Shown here: in pieces, positions 1 through 7,369 of the stretch
Position numbering within the stretch: the stretch's first letter is position 1
Layout: every line of letters starts with the position of its first letter
Assembly (NCBI RefSeq): GCF_000016345.1
Contig: NC_009379.1
Span: 1,674,001-1,738,000 of the forward strand
DNA: 64,000 bases
Source: Polynucleobacter asymbioticus QLW-P1DMWA-1
GTDB taxonomy: Bacteria > Pseudomonadota > Gammaproteobacteria > Burkholderiales > Burkholderiaceae
Direction of reading: 5' to 3'
Translations under genes and position numbers: made by a program
Notes under the pieces: generated by a model
The model's database searches: none
What the model was told of the DNA's origin: nothing
Seen by the model: the letters and a program-made list of their open reading frames with translations, nothing else

Positions 1-142
1 CCCACCAAGTTAATTTCCCACTGCCTTGCAGCCTTGCCGGATTCAGAGCTTCATCTATATAAGTTAACTCGCGCGCAGATGCTGAGCCTGACAACAAGCA
101 AGCTATTACGCACAAGCGAATGAGTAGGGATTGAGCTGTCAT
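1..142 (-). CDS. Chalcone isomerase-like secreted protein, N-terminal part
   Basis: The gene runs off the left edge; only the first 47 codons are visible. The start is ATG at 142-140. The protein opens with a signal peptide (hydrophobic stretch RLCVIACLLSG, then SASA before RELTY), so it is probably exported. The following ARLQGSGKLTWWG resembles the beginning of the chalcone isomerase-like domain (PF16036 type), in which G-G-L-W-G residues precede a KVYDA-like segment. It starts 8 nt after the stop of the DCC-family gene, so both are likely one transcript. The family is uncharacterised in bacteria and commonly found with photolyase clusters. The family call rests on a short stretch. Confidence 0.55.
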   Translation of the reverse strand, partial: MTAQSLLIRLCVIACLLSGSASARELTYIDEALNPARLQGSGKLTWW

Positions 143-150
143 ATGACGCT

Positions 151-552
151 CTACTTAGCTCTCGCTTTAACCAAACGCAAGACCCCTGGCCCAAGCACTC
201 GAGAAATTGCATGACGATTTTTGGCAAAGACTTGATATCCGAATTGAAGAAAGGGTTGCAAATCTTTTCTAGAAAATAGCCAGGCTAAAGCAGGAAGGTT
301 GGCGCGTCGATAGGCCTCAGGAAATACTGCCGCCCCTTGAATTAAGACTCCATCAGAATATTGACCATACATAGCAGCTAAAGCCTGTTCACATGAAACT
401 CCCACAACTGTAGGATCGAAACGATCTGAGTTGATATCAACAAAGTTGAGTAGGCCAGCTTGGTTGCGTCCTGTGAGAAACAAAATTTCTGCCTGGCACA
501 AAGGGCATGCGCCATCGTAATACAGGGTCAGTTTTTGTAAATCATGGGTCAT
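151..552 (-). CDS. DCC-family (DUF393) thiol-disulfide oxidoreductase-like protein
   Basis: A 133-residue protein of the DCC/DUF393 family, named after the conserved Asp-Cys-Cys pattern. Here it reads YYDGACPLCQAE near residues 11-22, a CxxC pair on a thioredoxin-like first strand. Biochemical function of the family is unknown; a redox role is inferred from the CxxC motif. The ORF can be extended to a GTG at 609, but ATG at 552 is preferred: it places the domain at the usual N-terminal position, and it lies 3 nt after a conserved element shared, at the same distance, with the TIGR03643 gene at 3303. It is divergent from the SDR gene and followed by the chalcone-isomerase-like gene. Confidence 0.85.
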   Translation of the reverse strand: MTHDLQKLTLYYDGACPLCQAEILFLTGRNQAGLLNFVDINSDRFDPTVVGVSCEQALAAMYGQYSDGVLIQGAAVFPEAYRRANLPALAWLFSRKDLQPFLQFGYQVFAKNRHAISRVLGPGVLRLVKARAK

Positions 553-584
553 CAAGCAAGTGTAAGACTTATTCACTAAACTGG
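553..584 (-). promoter_or_regulatory. Conserved promoter/operator element, copy A (photolyase cluster)
   Basis: This 32-bp stretch ends directly at the start codon of the DCC gene. It matches 25 of 32 positions with 3304-3335, which ends directly at the start codon of the TIGR03643 gene. The shared core on the minus strand is GTTTA-N3-AATAAGTCTTA-N-ACTTGC. It has dyad character (AGTG...CACT here; AGTTTA-N12-TAAACT in copy B). It could be a promoter for near-leaderless transcripts or an operator for a shared regulator; the sequence alone does not decide. Confidence 0.55.
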
Positions 585-613
585 CTGACAGGTCATTAAA
601 TGAATTCACTCAC

Positions 614-1309
614 TTGAAAATACTTCCCAAACCCTTTCGCGCTTTAGTGATCGGCTCTTCTGGCACGATTGGATTGGCCTTTATGGAGTTACTTAAAAAT
701 AACCCCTCCTGCTCAGGGGTTGTAGGGGTTCATCGTCATTCCGAGCATCCGCTGGATTATCAGAATCCTGAATCTATTAAAAGTTGTGCTGAGGCTCTAG
801 CTAGCCAAGGACCATTTCAACTCATCATTAATACGATTGGTGTGCTACACAGCGGTGAGTGGATGCCAGAAAAGAAATTGGATGATCTGGGTTTTGAGCC
901 CTTGATGGAGCTCCTCAAAATTAATGCCATTGGGCCAGCTCTCACGATTCGTTATTTCTCCAAACTATTAGATCCTCAACACAGCATTATGGTCACGCTA
1001 TCCGCCAAGGTTGGCAGCATTGAAGACAATCGATTGGGTGGCTGGTATAGCTACCGAACCTCTAAAGCCGCACTCAATATGCTGATTAAAACCGCTTCAA
1101 TAGAGCTCGCTCGCACTAAGTCAAAGGTCGCCCTCATTGCCATGCATCCAGGCACTGTCAATTCCAGGCTATCTAAACCATTTCGTGGAGAGCAGATTGG
1201 GCGACCAGCGCAAGATGCAGTAGCCGATATGTTTAACGTGATTGAAAATCTTCAACAGGGTGATTCAGGAAGCTTTCTTTCTTATGCTGGTGAAAAATTA
1301 CCCTGGTAA
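614..1309 (+). CDS. SDR family NAD(P)-dependent oxidoreductase (C-factor/CsgA-like)
   Basis: A 231-residue short-chain dehydrogenase. The Rossmann cofactor motif appears as VIGSSGTIG (residues 12-20), a variant of TGxxxGxG. NTIGVL stands where NAG is usual, and the catalytic Tyr/Lys pair is in YRTSK near residue 146. Length is typical of the small, CsgA/C-factor-like SDRs that accompany cryptochrome/photolyase genes in proteobacteria. The substrate is unknown. The start is TTG at 614; no in-frame ATG exists nearby, and the Rossmann strand follows directly. Its 5' end lies close to the divergent DCC gene, so the two share a 61-bp regulatory region. Confidence 0.85.
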   Translation: MKILPKPFRALVIGSSGTIGLAFMELLKNNPSCSGVVGVHRHSEHPLDYQNPESIKSCAEALASQGPFQLIINTIGVLHSGEWMPEKKLDDLGFEPLMELLKINAIGPALTIRYFSKLLDPQHSIMVTLSAKVGSIEDNRLGGWYSYRTSKAALNMLIKTASIELARTKSKVALIAMHPGTVNSRLSKPFRGEQIGRPAQDAVADMFNVIENLQQGDSGSFLSYAGEKLPW

Positions 1310-1331
1310 ATAGCAAGGCAATTAGTTATTG

Positions 1332-1493
1332 CTAAGCCTGGGTCTTAGGTGCCTTTTTACGGCAGGCATCGGAACAGTATTTAACGGATTCCCAGTTTTT
1401 GGCCCACGACTTTCTCCAAGGCATTTCCTTTTTGCAGACCACACAAGTCTTGCTAGGAAGAAAACTCTTGTTTCCCTTAAAGGTCACACCCAT
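1332..1493 (-). CDS. DUF2256 small zinc-finger-like protein
   Basis: A 53-codon gene found by direct reading. Translation begins MGVTFKGNKS and contains CVVCKKEMPWRKSWAKNW then YCSDACRKK, i.e. CxxC...CxxxC. This is the characteristic DUF2256 pattern: a four-cysteine, presumably metal-binding, unit with a Trp-rich middle. The start ATG lies 8 nt after the stop of the photolyase gene, so it is almost certainly the last gene of the TIGR03643-photolyase operon. DUF2256 proteins are known neighbours of cryptochrome/photolyase genes; their role is not established. Confidence 0.9.
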   Translation of the reverse strand: MGVTFKGNKSFLPSKTCVVCKKEMPWRKSWAKNWESVKYCSDACRKKAPKTQA

Positions 1494-1501
1494 CAGCACC
1501 C

Positions 1502-3037
1502 CTATAGATCGTCTAAGTGAGTAAGGATCTGATCAGCATGCGCCACAATGTGCCCCTGATCTTCATCACTGATTCTTTTGAGGTTGGCCGTCATTAAGCG
1601 TGTACGTGGGCTAGATTCAAACTGAGTTCGATGCTTAATGAGAAAGTTCCAATACAAAGTCGTAATAGGACAAGCATTTTCACCATAGCGGACATCTGGC
1701 TTGTACTGACAAGAACCGCAGTAATTACTCATCCGCTTGATGTAGGCACCGCTAGCGATGTAAGGCTTACTAGTGAAGCGACCGCCATTTGCAAACAAAG
1801 CCATACCCGCCGTATTGGGTAACTCCACCCATTCAATTGCATCTACATAAATTGCTAAATACCAATCGCAGACTGCGGACGGCAGGATTTCAGCTAAGAG
1901 AGCAAAATTGCCTGTCACCATCAGGCGTTGAATGTGATGCGCATAACCGTATTCCAGAGTTTGGCCTATCGCATCTTTCATACAAGCCATCTTGGTTTTG
2001 CCATCCCAATACCATTTAGGCAGAGCCCTCTCATGTCCGTAATAGTTATCTTGTGCCATTCCCGGCATATCTAGGTAGTACATCCCCCGGACAAACTCTC
2101 TCCATCCCAGAATTTGACGAATGAAACCTTCAACCGTTGATAAATCTAGAGCGTATTTTTTCCAAGCTGTGAGGACGGCAGCAATGACCTCTCGAGGATT
2201 GAGCAGTTTGAGATTGAGCGAGCTCGATAGAATTGAATGCCAGCCATAAGGAGTATCAGTCCACATGGCATCTTGATACACGCCAAAGTTGCGTAAACGA
2301 TATTCCACAAAATAATTTAACGCCTCTAATGCTTGCTCACGATTTACCGGCCAACGAAATGCCTCTAATGATCCCGGGTGTTTTGGGTAGGTCCTCTTAA
2401 CGAATGCAATCACCTCTTGCGTAATCTCATCTGGCTCAAACAAGACTGGCTCATCAACCATGCCGGGACCTTTTTTAGGGTAGGGCTTACGGTTATCTTG
2501 GTCGAAGTTCCATTGACCACCCTCTGGGTTACCCTCAGCATCAACCAATATATTGTGTCTCTTGCGCATTAAGCGGTAAAAGTACTCCAGCCTCAATTCT
2601 TTCTTGCCGGCAGTCCAATCTATAAACTCTTGATGTGTACAAAAGAAGTGGTCATCTTCACACATCTCCAGTGAAATCGATAACTCGCTTGCTAATTTTT
2701 CTATCTGCTGCTTGAGGCGCCACTCACCAGGCTCAATACAAATCAAGCGCCCAATATTGTCTTGCTGTAACTTTTCTTTTAATGCATCAACAATAGATAA
2801 GGGTGTATTTTCGATATAAGTGATCGGGTACTTAAGCGCCCTCAAAGACCGTGCAAAGTGACGCATTGCCGAAAAAAATAAGGCAATCTTGGCTTGGTGT
2901 GACCAAACGTACTGCGCCTCATCTATCGACTCCACCATGAACACTTCATCTGTTTCAAAGTTTAATTTTTTAAGTGCAGCACCATTTAGGTCAAGTTGGT
3001 CGCCAAGAACTAAGACCAGCCTTTTAGGGGATTTCAT
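1502..3037 (-). CDS. Iron-sulfur cryptochrome/photolyase (PhrB-type, probable (6-4) photolyase)
   Basis: A 511-residue member of the FeS-BCP/CryPro branch of the photolyase superfamily. It begins with LVLVLGDQLD, the antenna domain start typical of this group. The C-terminal FAD domain includes GWREFVRGMYYLDMPG and the NTAGMALFANGG segment. Four cysteines at 352, 440, 443 and 456 match the spacing of the [4Fe-4S] ligands known from Agrobacterium PhrB, a (6-4) photolyase that also carries a ribolumazine antenna. Likely role: blue-light-driven repair of UV lesions in DNA. Its start overlaps the TIGR03643 stop by 4 nt (ATGA), giving translational coupling, and DUF2256 follows. (6-4) specificity is inferred from the family. 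Confidence 0.93.
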   Translation of the reverse strand: MKSPKRLVLVLGDQLDLNGAALKKLNFETDEVFMVESIDEAQYVWSHQAKIALFFSAMRHFARSLRALKYPITYIENTPLSIVDALKEKLQQDNIGRLICIEPGEWRLKQQIEKLASELSISLEMCEDDHFFCTHQEFIDWTAGKKELRLEYFYRLMRKRHNILVDAEGNPEGGQWNFDQDNRKPYPKKGPGMVDEPVLFEPDEITQEVIAFVKRTYPKHPGSLEAFRWPVNREQALEALNYFVEYRLRNFGVYQDAMWTDTPYGWHSILSSSLNLKLLNPREVIAAVLTAWKKYALDLSTVEGFIRQILGWREFVRGMYYLDMPGMAQDNYYGHERALPKWYWDGKTKMACMKDAIGQTLEYGYAHHIQRLMVTGNFALLAEILPSAVCDWYLAIYVDAIEWVELPNTAGMALFANGGRFTSKPYIASGAYIKRMSNYCGSCQYKPDVRYGENACPITTLYWNFLIKHRTQFESSPRTRLMTANLKRISDEDQGHIVAHADQILTHLDDL

Positions 3038-3303
3038 TTATTTTTATATTGGGTTGGGCAGTAAGCGCGATCTACTAACTTACTGCGTAAGGCTACATGC
3101 TTAGTTGCTCTTCCAGTAACCCGCTTACGCCAGAGTTCAAATGAACCTCTCTTGAGCTCATGGCGCATTAATTGAATCACTTGAGGCTCAGATAATCCAA
3201 AAGACTTCTCTATCGCATCAAATGGGGTGCGATCCTCCCAGGCCATTTCTATTAAGCGCGAGATATCTGAAGCAGAGAGTGTTTTGGGTGAGAATTTTGG
3301 CAC
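3034..3303 (-). CDS. TIGR03643 family protein
   Basis: An 89-residue protein matching the TIGR03643 family: a helical N-terminus (ISRLIEMAWEDRTPFDAIE) followed by a helix-turn-helix-like region (FGLSEPQVIQLMRHELKRGSF) and a basic tail with RVTGRATKH. The predicted helix-turn-helix and basic tail suggest nucleic acid binding, but no function is known. The start is GTG at 3303, chosen because a conserved 32-bp element ends there and no in-frame ATG is available. The stop overlaps the photolyase start (ATGA). It is first in the operon TIGR03643-photolyase-DUF2256. Confidence 0.88.
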   Translation of the reverse strand: MPKFSPKTLSASDISRLIEMAWEDRTPFDAIEKSFGLSEPQVIQLMRHELKRGSFELWRKRVTGRATKHVALRSKLVDRAYCPTQYKNK

Positions 3304-3335
3304 AGTGCAAGTTTAAGACTTATTGAATAAACTCG
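3304..3335 (-). promoter_or_regulatory. Conserved promoter/operator element, copy B (photolyase cluster)
   Basis: This is the second copy of the element at 553-584. Here the dyad is perfect: AGTTTA-N12-TAAACT on the plus strand. It abuts the GTG start of the TIGR03643 gene exactly as copy A abuts the ATG of the DCC gene, so transcription may start very close to the start codon. No Shine-Dalgarno sequence is visible between element and start in either copy. An alternative view is a repressor operator. Confidence 0.55.
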
Positions 3336-3398
3336 CATAAGACCTCCATTTTCAAATTACATTCAGTAAAGATTACCCACTTAAGCACCTAGCCCTCC

Positions 3399-3746
3399 AT
3401 GATAGGAAAAATTAGACAAAAGCTCATCTCTCGAGAGCCTATCTTGAGCCAGAAATCATTGGTATTAATCTGTCCTATTTGCGATCGCCTGATTCCAGAA
3501 TCCCAAAAGGATGCTCATCATCTGGTACCCAAATCAAAGGGCGGGAAAATAACTGAATATCTCCACCGTATCTGTCATTGTCAGATTCATGCTCTCTTTA
3601 CTGAAACTGAGTTAGCTGTGCAATTGAATACTGCAGCAGCCCTTCAGGAACACCCAGAAATGCAGCGATTTATTCAGTGGATTAAAACAAAGCCAAATGA
3701 CTTTTATGAAAAGTCGAGAAAGAGTGCTCGCTTAAAAGAAAGTTAA
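3399..3746 (+). CDS. HNH endonuclease family protein
   Basis: A 115-residue protein with an HNH-like fold. Residues 24-31 (LICPICDR) carry the first CxxC pair, followed by DAHHLVPKSKGG (the His-His catalytic/metal motif) and LHRICHCQIH (second Cys pair and terminal His). Small HNH proteins of this kind are widespread in betaproteobacteria and usually stand alone. A nuclease activity is expected from the motif, but the biological role is unknown. The ATG at 3399 opens the frame; no strong Shine-Dalgarno sequence is seen. It converges with scpB, separated by the terminator at 3771. Confidence 0.8.
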   Translation: MIGKIRQKLISREPILSQKSLVLICPICDRLIPESQKDAHHLVPKSKGGKITEYLHRICHCQIHALFTETELAVQLNTAAALQEHPEMQRFIQWIKTKPNDFYEKSRKSARLKES

Positions 3747-3770
3747 GTGCAAAGCTAGGCCTTAAAAGAA

Positions 3771-3798
3771 AAACCCTCACCATTACTGATGAGGGCTT
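3771..3798. terminator. Bidirectional terminator hairpin, TGATGAGGG type
   Basis: CCCTCA (3774-3779) pairs with TGAGGG (3790-3795), flanked by A-rich and T-containing sides. It lies between the convergent HNH gene and scpB. The same hairpin family recurs at 21681, 47537 and 51315, always between convergent genes. Confidence 0.8.
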
Positions 3799-3844
3799 AC
3801 TTATCTGGATATTGATGATCCTATATCCTGTTGAGTACTATAGA

Positions 3845-4660
3845 TTACTTACCTGTAAATACAGCTGGGCGTTTTTGTAGGAAGGCTTGAATTCCTTCTG
3901 TGTAATCTTTACTGTCATATACCGTACGACGCATCTCTTGGAGCTGTTCAAAAATTTGTGCAGCAATAGGCTGATAGTCAGTGAGAATGCGCAATTGCTC
4001 TTTTGCCACTGAAATAGCCAATGGCGCCTTTTTGGTAATTTTTGTAGCGAAATCCGTAGTAAATGCTTCTAGTTCCGCACTCGGGACTAGATGATTCACA
4101 ATCCCCCACTTGTACGCATCATTACCCTTGATAGGGGCTGCAGTGAAGAACAACTCCTTCACAAGATTAATCGGAAGACGTCCAAGGAAATGCATTAAAC
4201 CTGTAGTGTTATATGGCAAACCGAGATTTGCAGGCGTGATTGCAAAGCTGCAAGTTTCATCCGCAATAATCATGTCGCAACTCGCCACCAAATCAAAGGC
4301 ACCGCCCCATACTGATCCATGAACCATGGCAATAACTGGAGCAGGAAAAGCGCGCACAGCTCTCAAGGCTCGCTCGAGAGGATCTGAATACCCCAATGGA
4401 TCTTGATTGGCCTGAGGTAACTCTTTAATGTCGTGACCAGCAGACCAAACAGTCGCACCCTCAAAAGCGCGCAAAATCACCACTCGAACCTCTTTAGTTT
4501 TAAAGTCGTCTAAAGCAGCTATGACTTGATCCAATAGAACTTCACTAAGTGCATTCCGGCGTGTGGAGTTATTGAGGGTAATCGTGCCAATGCTATTGGC
4601 AATAGACGCCAACACTAATGCGTCGGAACTTGGTGCCGCCGCGGTAATTGGTGCACTCAT
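3845..4660 (-). CDS. scpB: Methylmalonyl-CoA decarboxylase (crotonase family)
   Basis: A 271-residue crotonase-fold enzyme. It resembles E. coli ScpB (YgfG), which decarboxylates methylmalonyl-CoA to propionyl-CoA. Shared landmarks include the SAGHDIKELP segment forming the first oxyanion-hole strand, the HGSVWGGAFDL loop (second oxyanion hole and catalytic region), and the TPANLGLPYN motif. It keeps the C-terminal VYDSKDYTEGIQAFLQKR signature. The first ~15 residues are an Ala/Ser-rich extension beyond the E. coli protein. The start overlaps the CoA transferase stop by 4 nt, so the two are translationally coupled. No methylmalonyl-CoA mutase gene is nearby, unlike in the E. coli sbm operon. 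Confidence 0.85.
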   Translation of the reverse strand: MSAPITAAAPSSDALVLASIANSIGTITLNNSTRRNALSEVLLDQVIAALDDFKTKEVRVVILRAFEGATVWSAGHDIKELPQANQDPLGYSDPLERALRAVRAFPAPVIAMVHGSVWGGAFDLVASCDMIIADETCSFAITPANLGLPYNTTGLMHFLGRLPINLVKELFFTAAPIKGNDAYKWGIVNHLVPSAELEAFTTDFATKITKKAPLAISVAKEQLRILTDYQPIAAQIFEQLQEMRRTVYDSKDYTEGIQAFLQKRPAVFTGK

Positions 4661-5817
4661 TTACCTACTCCAACGAATTCAGCCAAGATAGCCGCACGAT
4701 TGGCATCCAACTCGGGAGAAGGCCTTAAGGTCACCTCATCTACTGCACCCACTACCTTCACAGGATTACCAGCAGTTTTTACTTTTCCAATGACGGGATC
4801 ATCTACTTCAATCACCATATTTCGTGCGGCAACTTGTGGATCTGCAATGACATGAGGGACATCGTTAATTGGACCACAAGGAACGCCGACCGTATTTAAC
4901 GCAACCAACCACTCAGCTACTGTCTTCGCAGCAAGTGTGGTTTCCATTTCTTTTTGTAAGACATCAATATTTTCATGACGCAATTCATTAGTCTTAAAGC
5001 GCGCATCCGTTAATAAATCTGGACGAGCCAATGCTTGAGTCATCAAATCAAATAAATGATCATTACCAGCAGCGATCACGATGCTGGCATCTTTTGCAGC
5101 GAAGGTTTGGAATGGCGCAATGGAAGGATGGCGAGTGCCTAATGGGCCTGGGATCTCGCCAGTCTTGTCATAAGCGGGAATAGCATCCTCCAAAATGGCA
5201 ACCTGACAGTCAAGCATGGCGATATCAATTTTTGAGCCTACTTTAGTTACTGTGCGATTGTATAAAGCAGCATTTAAGCCAATGGTTAAATACAATCCTG
5301 CAGTGATATCTCCAATAGAAATACCTACGCGAGCAGGAGGTTGATTCGGATAGCCAGTCATACTCAACACGCCGCCCATACCCTGCACCACCATGTCATA
5401 CGCAGCACGTTTGGAGTAAGGGCCGCTGTCACCAAAACCAGATGCAGCGCCATAAATTAATTTTGGATACTTAGCATGCAAGGTACCCCAACCATAACCT
5501 AGCTTTTCCATCGTTCCTGGTCGATAGTTTTCAACCAAGATATCGGCCTTCTCAAGCAACTTCTCAAAAATAGCGCGATCTTCAGGATTTTTTAAATTCA
5601 ACGCAATACTTTCTTTATTGCAATTGATCGATGCGAAGTACAGTGATTTGCCGTTATGAAATGGTCCAAATGCACGAGAGTCGTCACCTGTTCCCGGAAT
5701 TTCTACCTTAATCACGCGAGCACCTAAATTAGCTAGGGTCATGGTAGAAAAAGGACCGGCTAGTACTCTAGATAAATCAATAACAGTAACGCCGGAAAGC
5801 AAAGAAGAATTAGACAT
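4657..5817 (-). CDS. Family III CoA transferase (CaiB/BaiF family)
   Basis: A 386-residue class III CoA transferase. The N-terminal GVTVIDLSRVLAGPF and GARVIKVE segments form the family's CoA-binding Rossmann start, and NLKNPEDR follows. Asp141 in AAYDMVVQG is positioned as the nucleophilic aspartate of formyl-CoA transferase. The acceptor acid is not deducible from sequence. Coupling to scpB by ATGA overlap suggests it moves CoA between a dicarboxylate such as (methyl)malonate or succinate and the decarboxylase product; this is inference. It is probably the first gene of a two-gene operon, with 130 nt separating it from the ThrE-type gene upstream. Confidence 0.88.
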   Translation of the reverse strand: MSNSSLLSGVTVIDLSRVLAGPFSTMTLANLGARVIKVEIPGTGDDSRAFGPFHNGKSLYFASINCNKESIALNLKNPEDRAIFEKLLEKADILVENYRPGTMEKLGYGWGTLHAKYPKLIYGAASGFGDSGPYSKRAAYDMVVQGMGGVLSMTGYPNQPPARVGISIGDITAGLYLTIGLNAALYNRTVTKVGSKIDIAMLDCQVAILEDAIPAYDKTGEIPGPLGTRHPSIAPFQTFAAKDASIVIAAGNDHLFDLMTQALARPDLLTDARFKTNELRHENIDVLQKEMETTLAAKTVAEWLVALNTVGVPCGPINDVPHVIADPQVAARNMVIEVDDPVIGKVKTAGNPVKVVGAVDEVTLRPSPELDANRAAILAEFVGVGK

Positions 5818-5906
5818 GTTTAAGTTTCACAAAAAGAACTACATTCAGAATTAAATACTATTCTATTGCATTTAATCACAGATTAATAGGGCATGCCTGA
5901 GACTCG

Positions 5907-5927
5907 GCCCCATTAAAAACAAGGGGC
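5907..5927 (-). terminator. Weak terminator-like hairpin after the ThrE-type gene
   Basis: GCCCC (5907-5911) can pair with GGGGC (5923-5927) around an A/T-rich loop. On the minus strand it follows the ThrE-type gene stop by about 20 nt, but the run of U after the stem is poor. It may be only a partial terminator. Confidence 0.35.
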
Positions 5928-5946
5928 TTACGAGATGTAATGAGGG

Positions 5947-7212
5947 CTAAGAATTAGGCCTTTTGTCCCAAAAGTGGTCAACACACAATTTTGGGAATAT
6001 CACACCAATAGAAATTGCTATCACGATGACTATGGCCGTAATACCTTGATTGAGGGCCAACAGACTCTCTTGAGCTGAAGCATTGACACCCATTTGATAA
6101 AAATTAAATAAGTAATCAGCCATTCTAAAAAGATAAGATCCTGGAATCATTGCGACTACCGAAGAAAATGCTAAGGCTGCAAATGGGAGCTGGGTCTTAG
6201 ACGCCAGCAAAGCAGCCATCAATCCAGCAACCAAGCTGGCAATAAAGACACCCATGACAACTGAGTAACCATCAACGAAGGCGAGGTAGTAACGAGGTAA
6301 AAAAGCAACTGCTCCGATAAAAACGGGAATGATGATATCTCGCCAAGACATAGAGAAGAAGCTGCCATAGGCGGCCACTGCACCACAGACTGCGAGTAAG
6401 TAATATGGCAACGGCAAGTCACTGGTGATTGCGTATTGAGTTAAGGACTGGTTATGAGAAACCAGTGAGCTCACTAAACCTATACAGATCACCAATAAAA
6501 TCGTAATGGCATAAGTCAAGCGTGATTGACCGATCCCCACATTACCACGAGCAATATCAAAAATACCATTGAGCAAATGCGGTCCCGGAACCAAAATCAT
6601 GCAGGGACAAAGAAAGAGGAAGACGTTTGCTGGAGAAAATTGGTAAGCATGCGCTAGTGAACCAAATACCCCAGTAAAAACGGAGGCCACTAAGACTTGC
6701 GAGTAGAGATTAGAAGATACTTTTGCCGTTAATCTTCTCAGTAGCGCACCAATACCAGCACTGAGCATGACCAGCAATAATAGTTTGGGATCTGCCACAC
6801 CAAAGATCACACCCAGAGAAGCAGCGCCGATAGCAGACATTGCAATAAAGCGAATTAAAGAACATGGGGGGCTTTGATCAACCTCTTTAATTCCCTGGAT
6901 TGCCTGTTCCAAGGTTAAGGTGCCCGCAATAAATTGGTTAATGACGAGCGTCGCCAACTTCACCTTATTCATTTGCACGCCAGAGGGTTGAATATTTAAC
7001 ATGAGTGTTCGACTGGGCTTGGTAGCATTATTTCCGTCAAGCTCAATAAAAATTCCACCCCATAAGGGAATGACTTCTGACTCATAGCCCAACTTACGAG
7101 CAATCAACTGCAAATCATGTACTAATTTTTTAGTAGATTGGCCATTCGTAAAGAGTATTTCAGCGCATGATCGAATCAACTGAAATTCTAGGGGCTCTAC
7201 TATTGTTTGCAC
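5947..7212 (-). CDS. ThrE-type threonine/serine exporter family protein
   Basis: A 421-residue inner-membrane protein. The N-terminal ~120 residues form the soluble ThrE domain (ILFTNGQSTKKLVHDLQLIARKLG... with the TNG segment of the family). About ten hydrophobic segments follow, corresponding to the ThrE and ThrE_2 membrane halves in one chain. The Corynebacterium homologue exports threonine and serine by proton-motive force. Actual substrate here is inferred. The start is GTG at 7212; no in-frame ATG is available before the conserved N-terminus. It follows the small bd-oxidase subunit by 25 nt, so it may be read through from cydAB. Confidence 0.85.
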   Translation of the reverse strand: MQTIVEPLEFQLIRSCAEILFTNGQSTKKLVHDLQLIARKLGYESEVIPLWGGIFIELDGNNATKPSRTLMLNIQPSGVQMNKVKLATLVINQFIAGTLTLEQAIQGIKEVDQSPPCSLIRFIAMSAIGAASLGVIFGVADPKLLLLVMLSAGIGALLRRLTAKVSSNLYSQVLVASVFTGVFGSLAHAYQFSPANVFLFLCPCMILVPGPHLLNGIFDIARGNVGIGQSRLTYAITILLVICIGLVSSLVSHNQSLTQYAITSDLPLPYYLLAVCGAVAAYGSFFSMSWRDIIIPVFIGAVAFLPRYYLAFVDGYSVVMGVFIASLVAGLMAALLASKTQLPFAALAFSSVVAMIPGSYLFRMADYLFNFYQMGVNASAQESLLALNQGITAIVIVIAISIGVIFPKLCVDHFWDKRPNS

Positions 7213-7237
7213 TAGCTATACCTATGTTTAATCAAAT

Positions 7238-7369
7238 TCAGTTTTTGAGTATTGAACGAAGCAATAGGGAAACACTCCCCAGTACAAGAACGCTAAGCGT
7301 CCAAATAATACAAAGCCAAGTCACTTGCTTTAAAAGAGTAGGCCTTCCTCTTTTAAGCTTGCTCATCAT
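7238..7369 (-). CDS. DUF2474 small membrane subunit of the bd-type oxidase
   Basis: A 43-codon gene found by direct reading. It has a basic N-terminus (SKLKRGRP), one transmembrane helix (VTWLCIIWTLSVLVLGSVSLLLR), and nothing else. This matches DUF2474, the single-helix proteins encoded just after CIO-type cydAB, which probably act like CydX/CydS in assembly or stability of the oxidase. The start ATG overlaps the cydB stop (ATGA; 7366-7369), so it is translationally coupled. A second ATG directly follows, giving a 42-codon alternative. A longer upstream extension in this frame runs inside cydB and is not credible. Confidence 0.88.
   Translation of the reverse strand: MMSKLKRGRPTLLKQVTWLCIIWTLSVLVLGSVSLLLRSILKN

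Noticed and set aside
1329-1520. Plus-strand open frame of 63 codons
   Set aside because: It is the complement of the DUF2256 gene and the photolyase end; the minus strand carries the recognisable protein.
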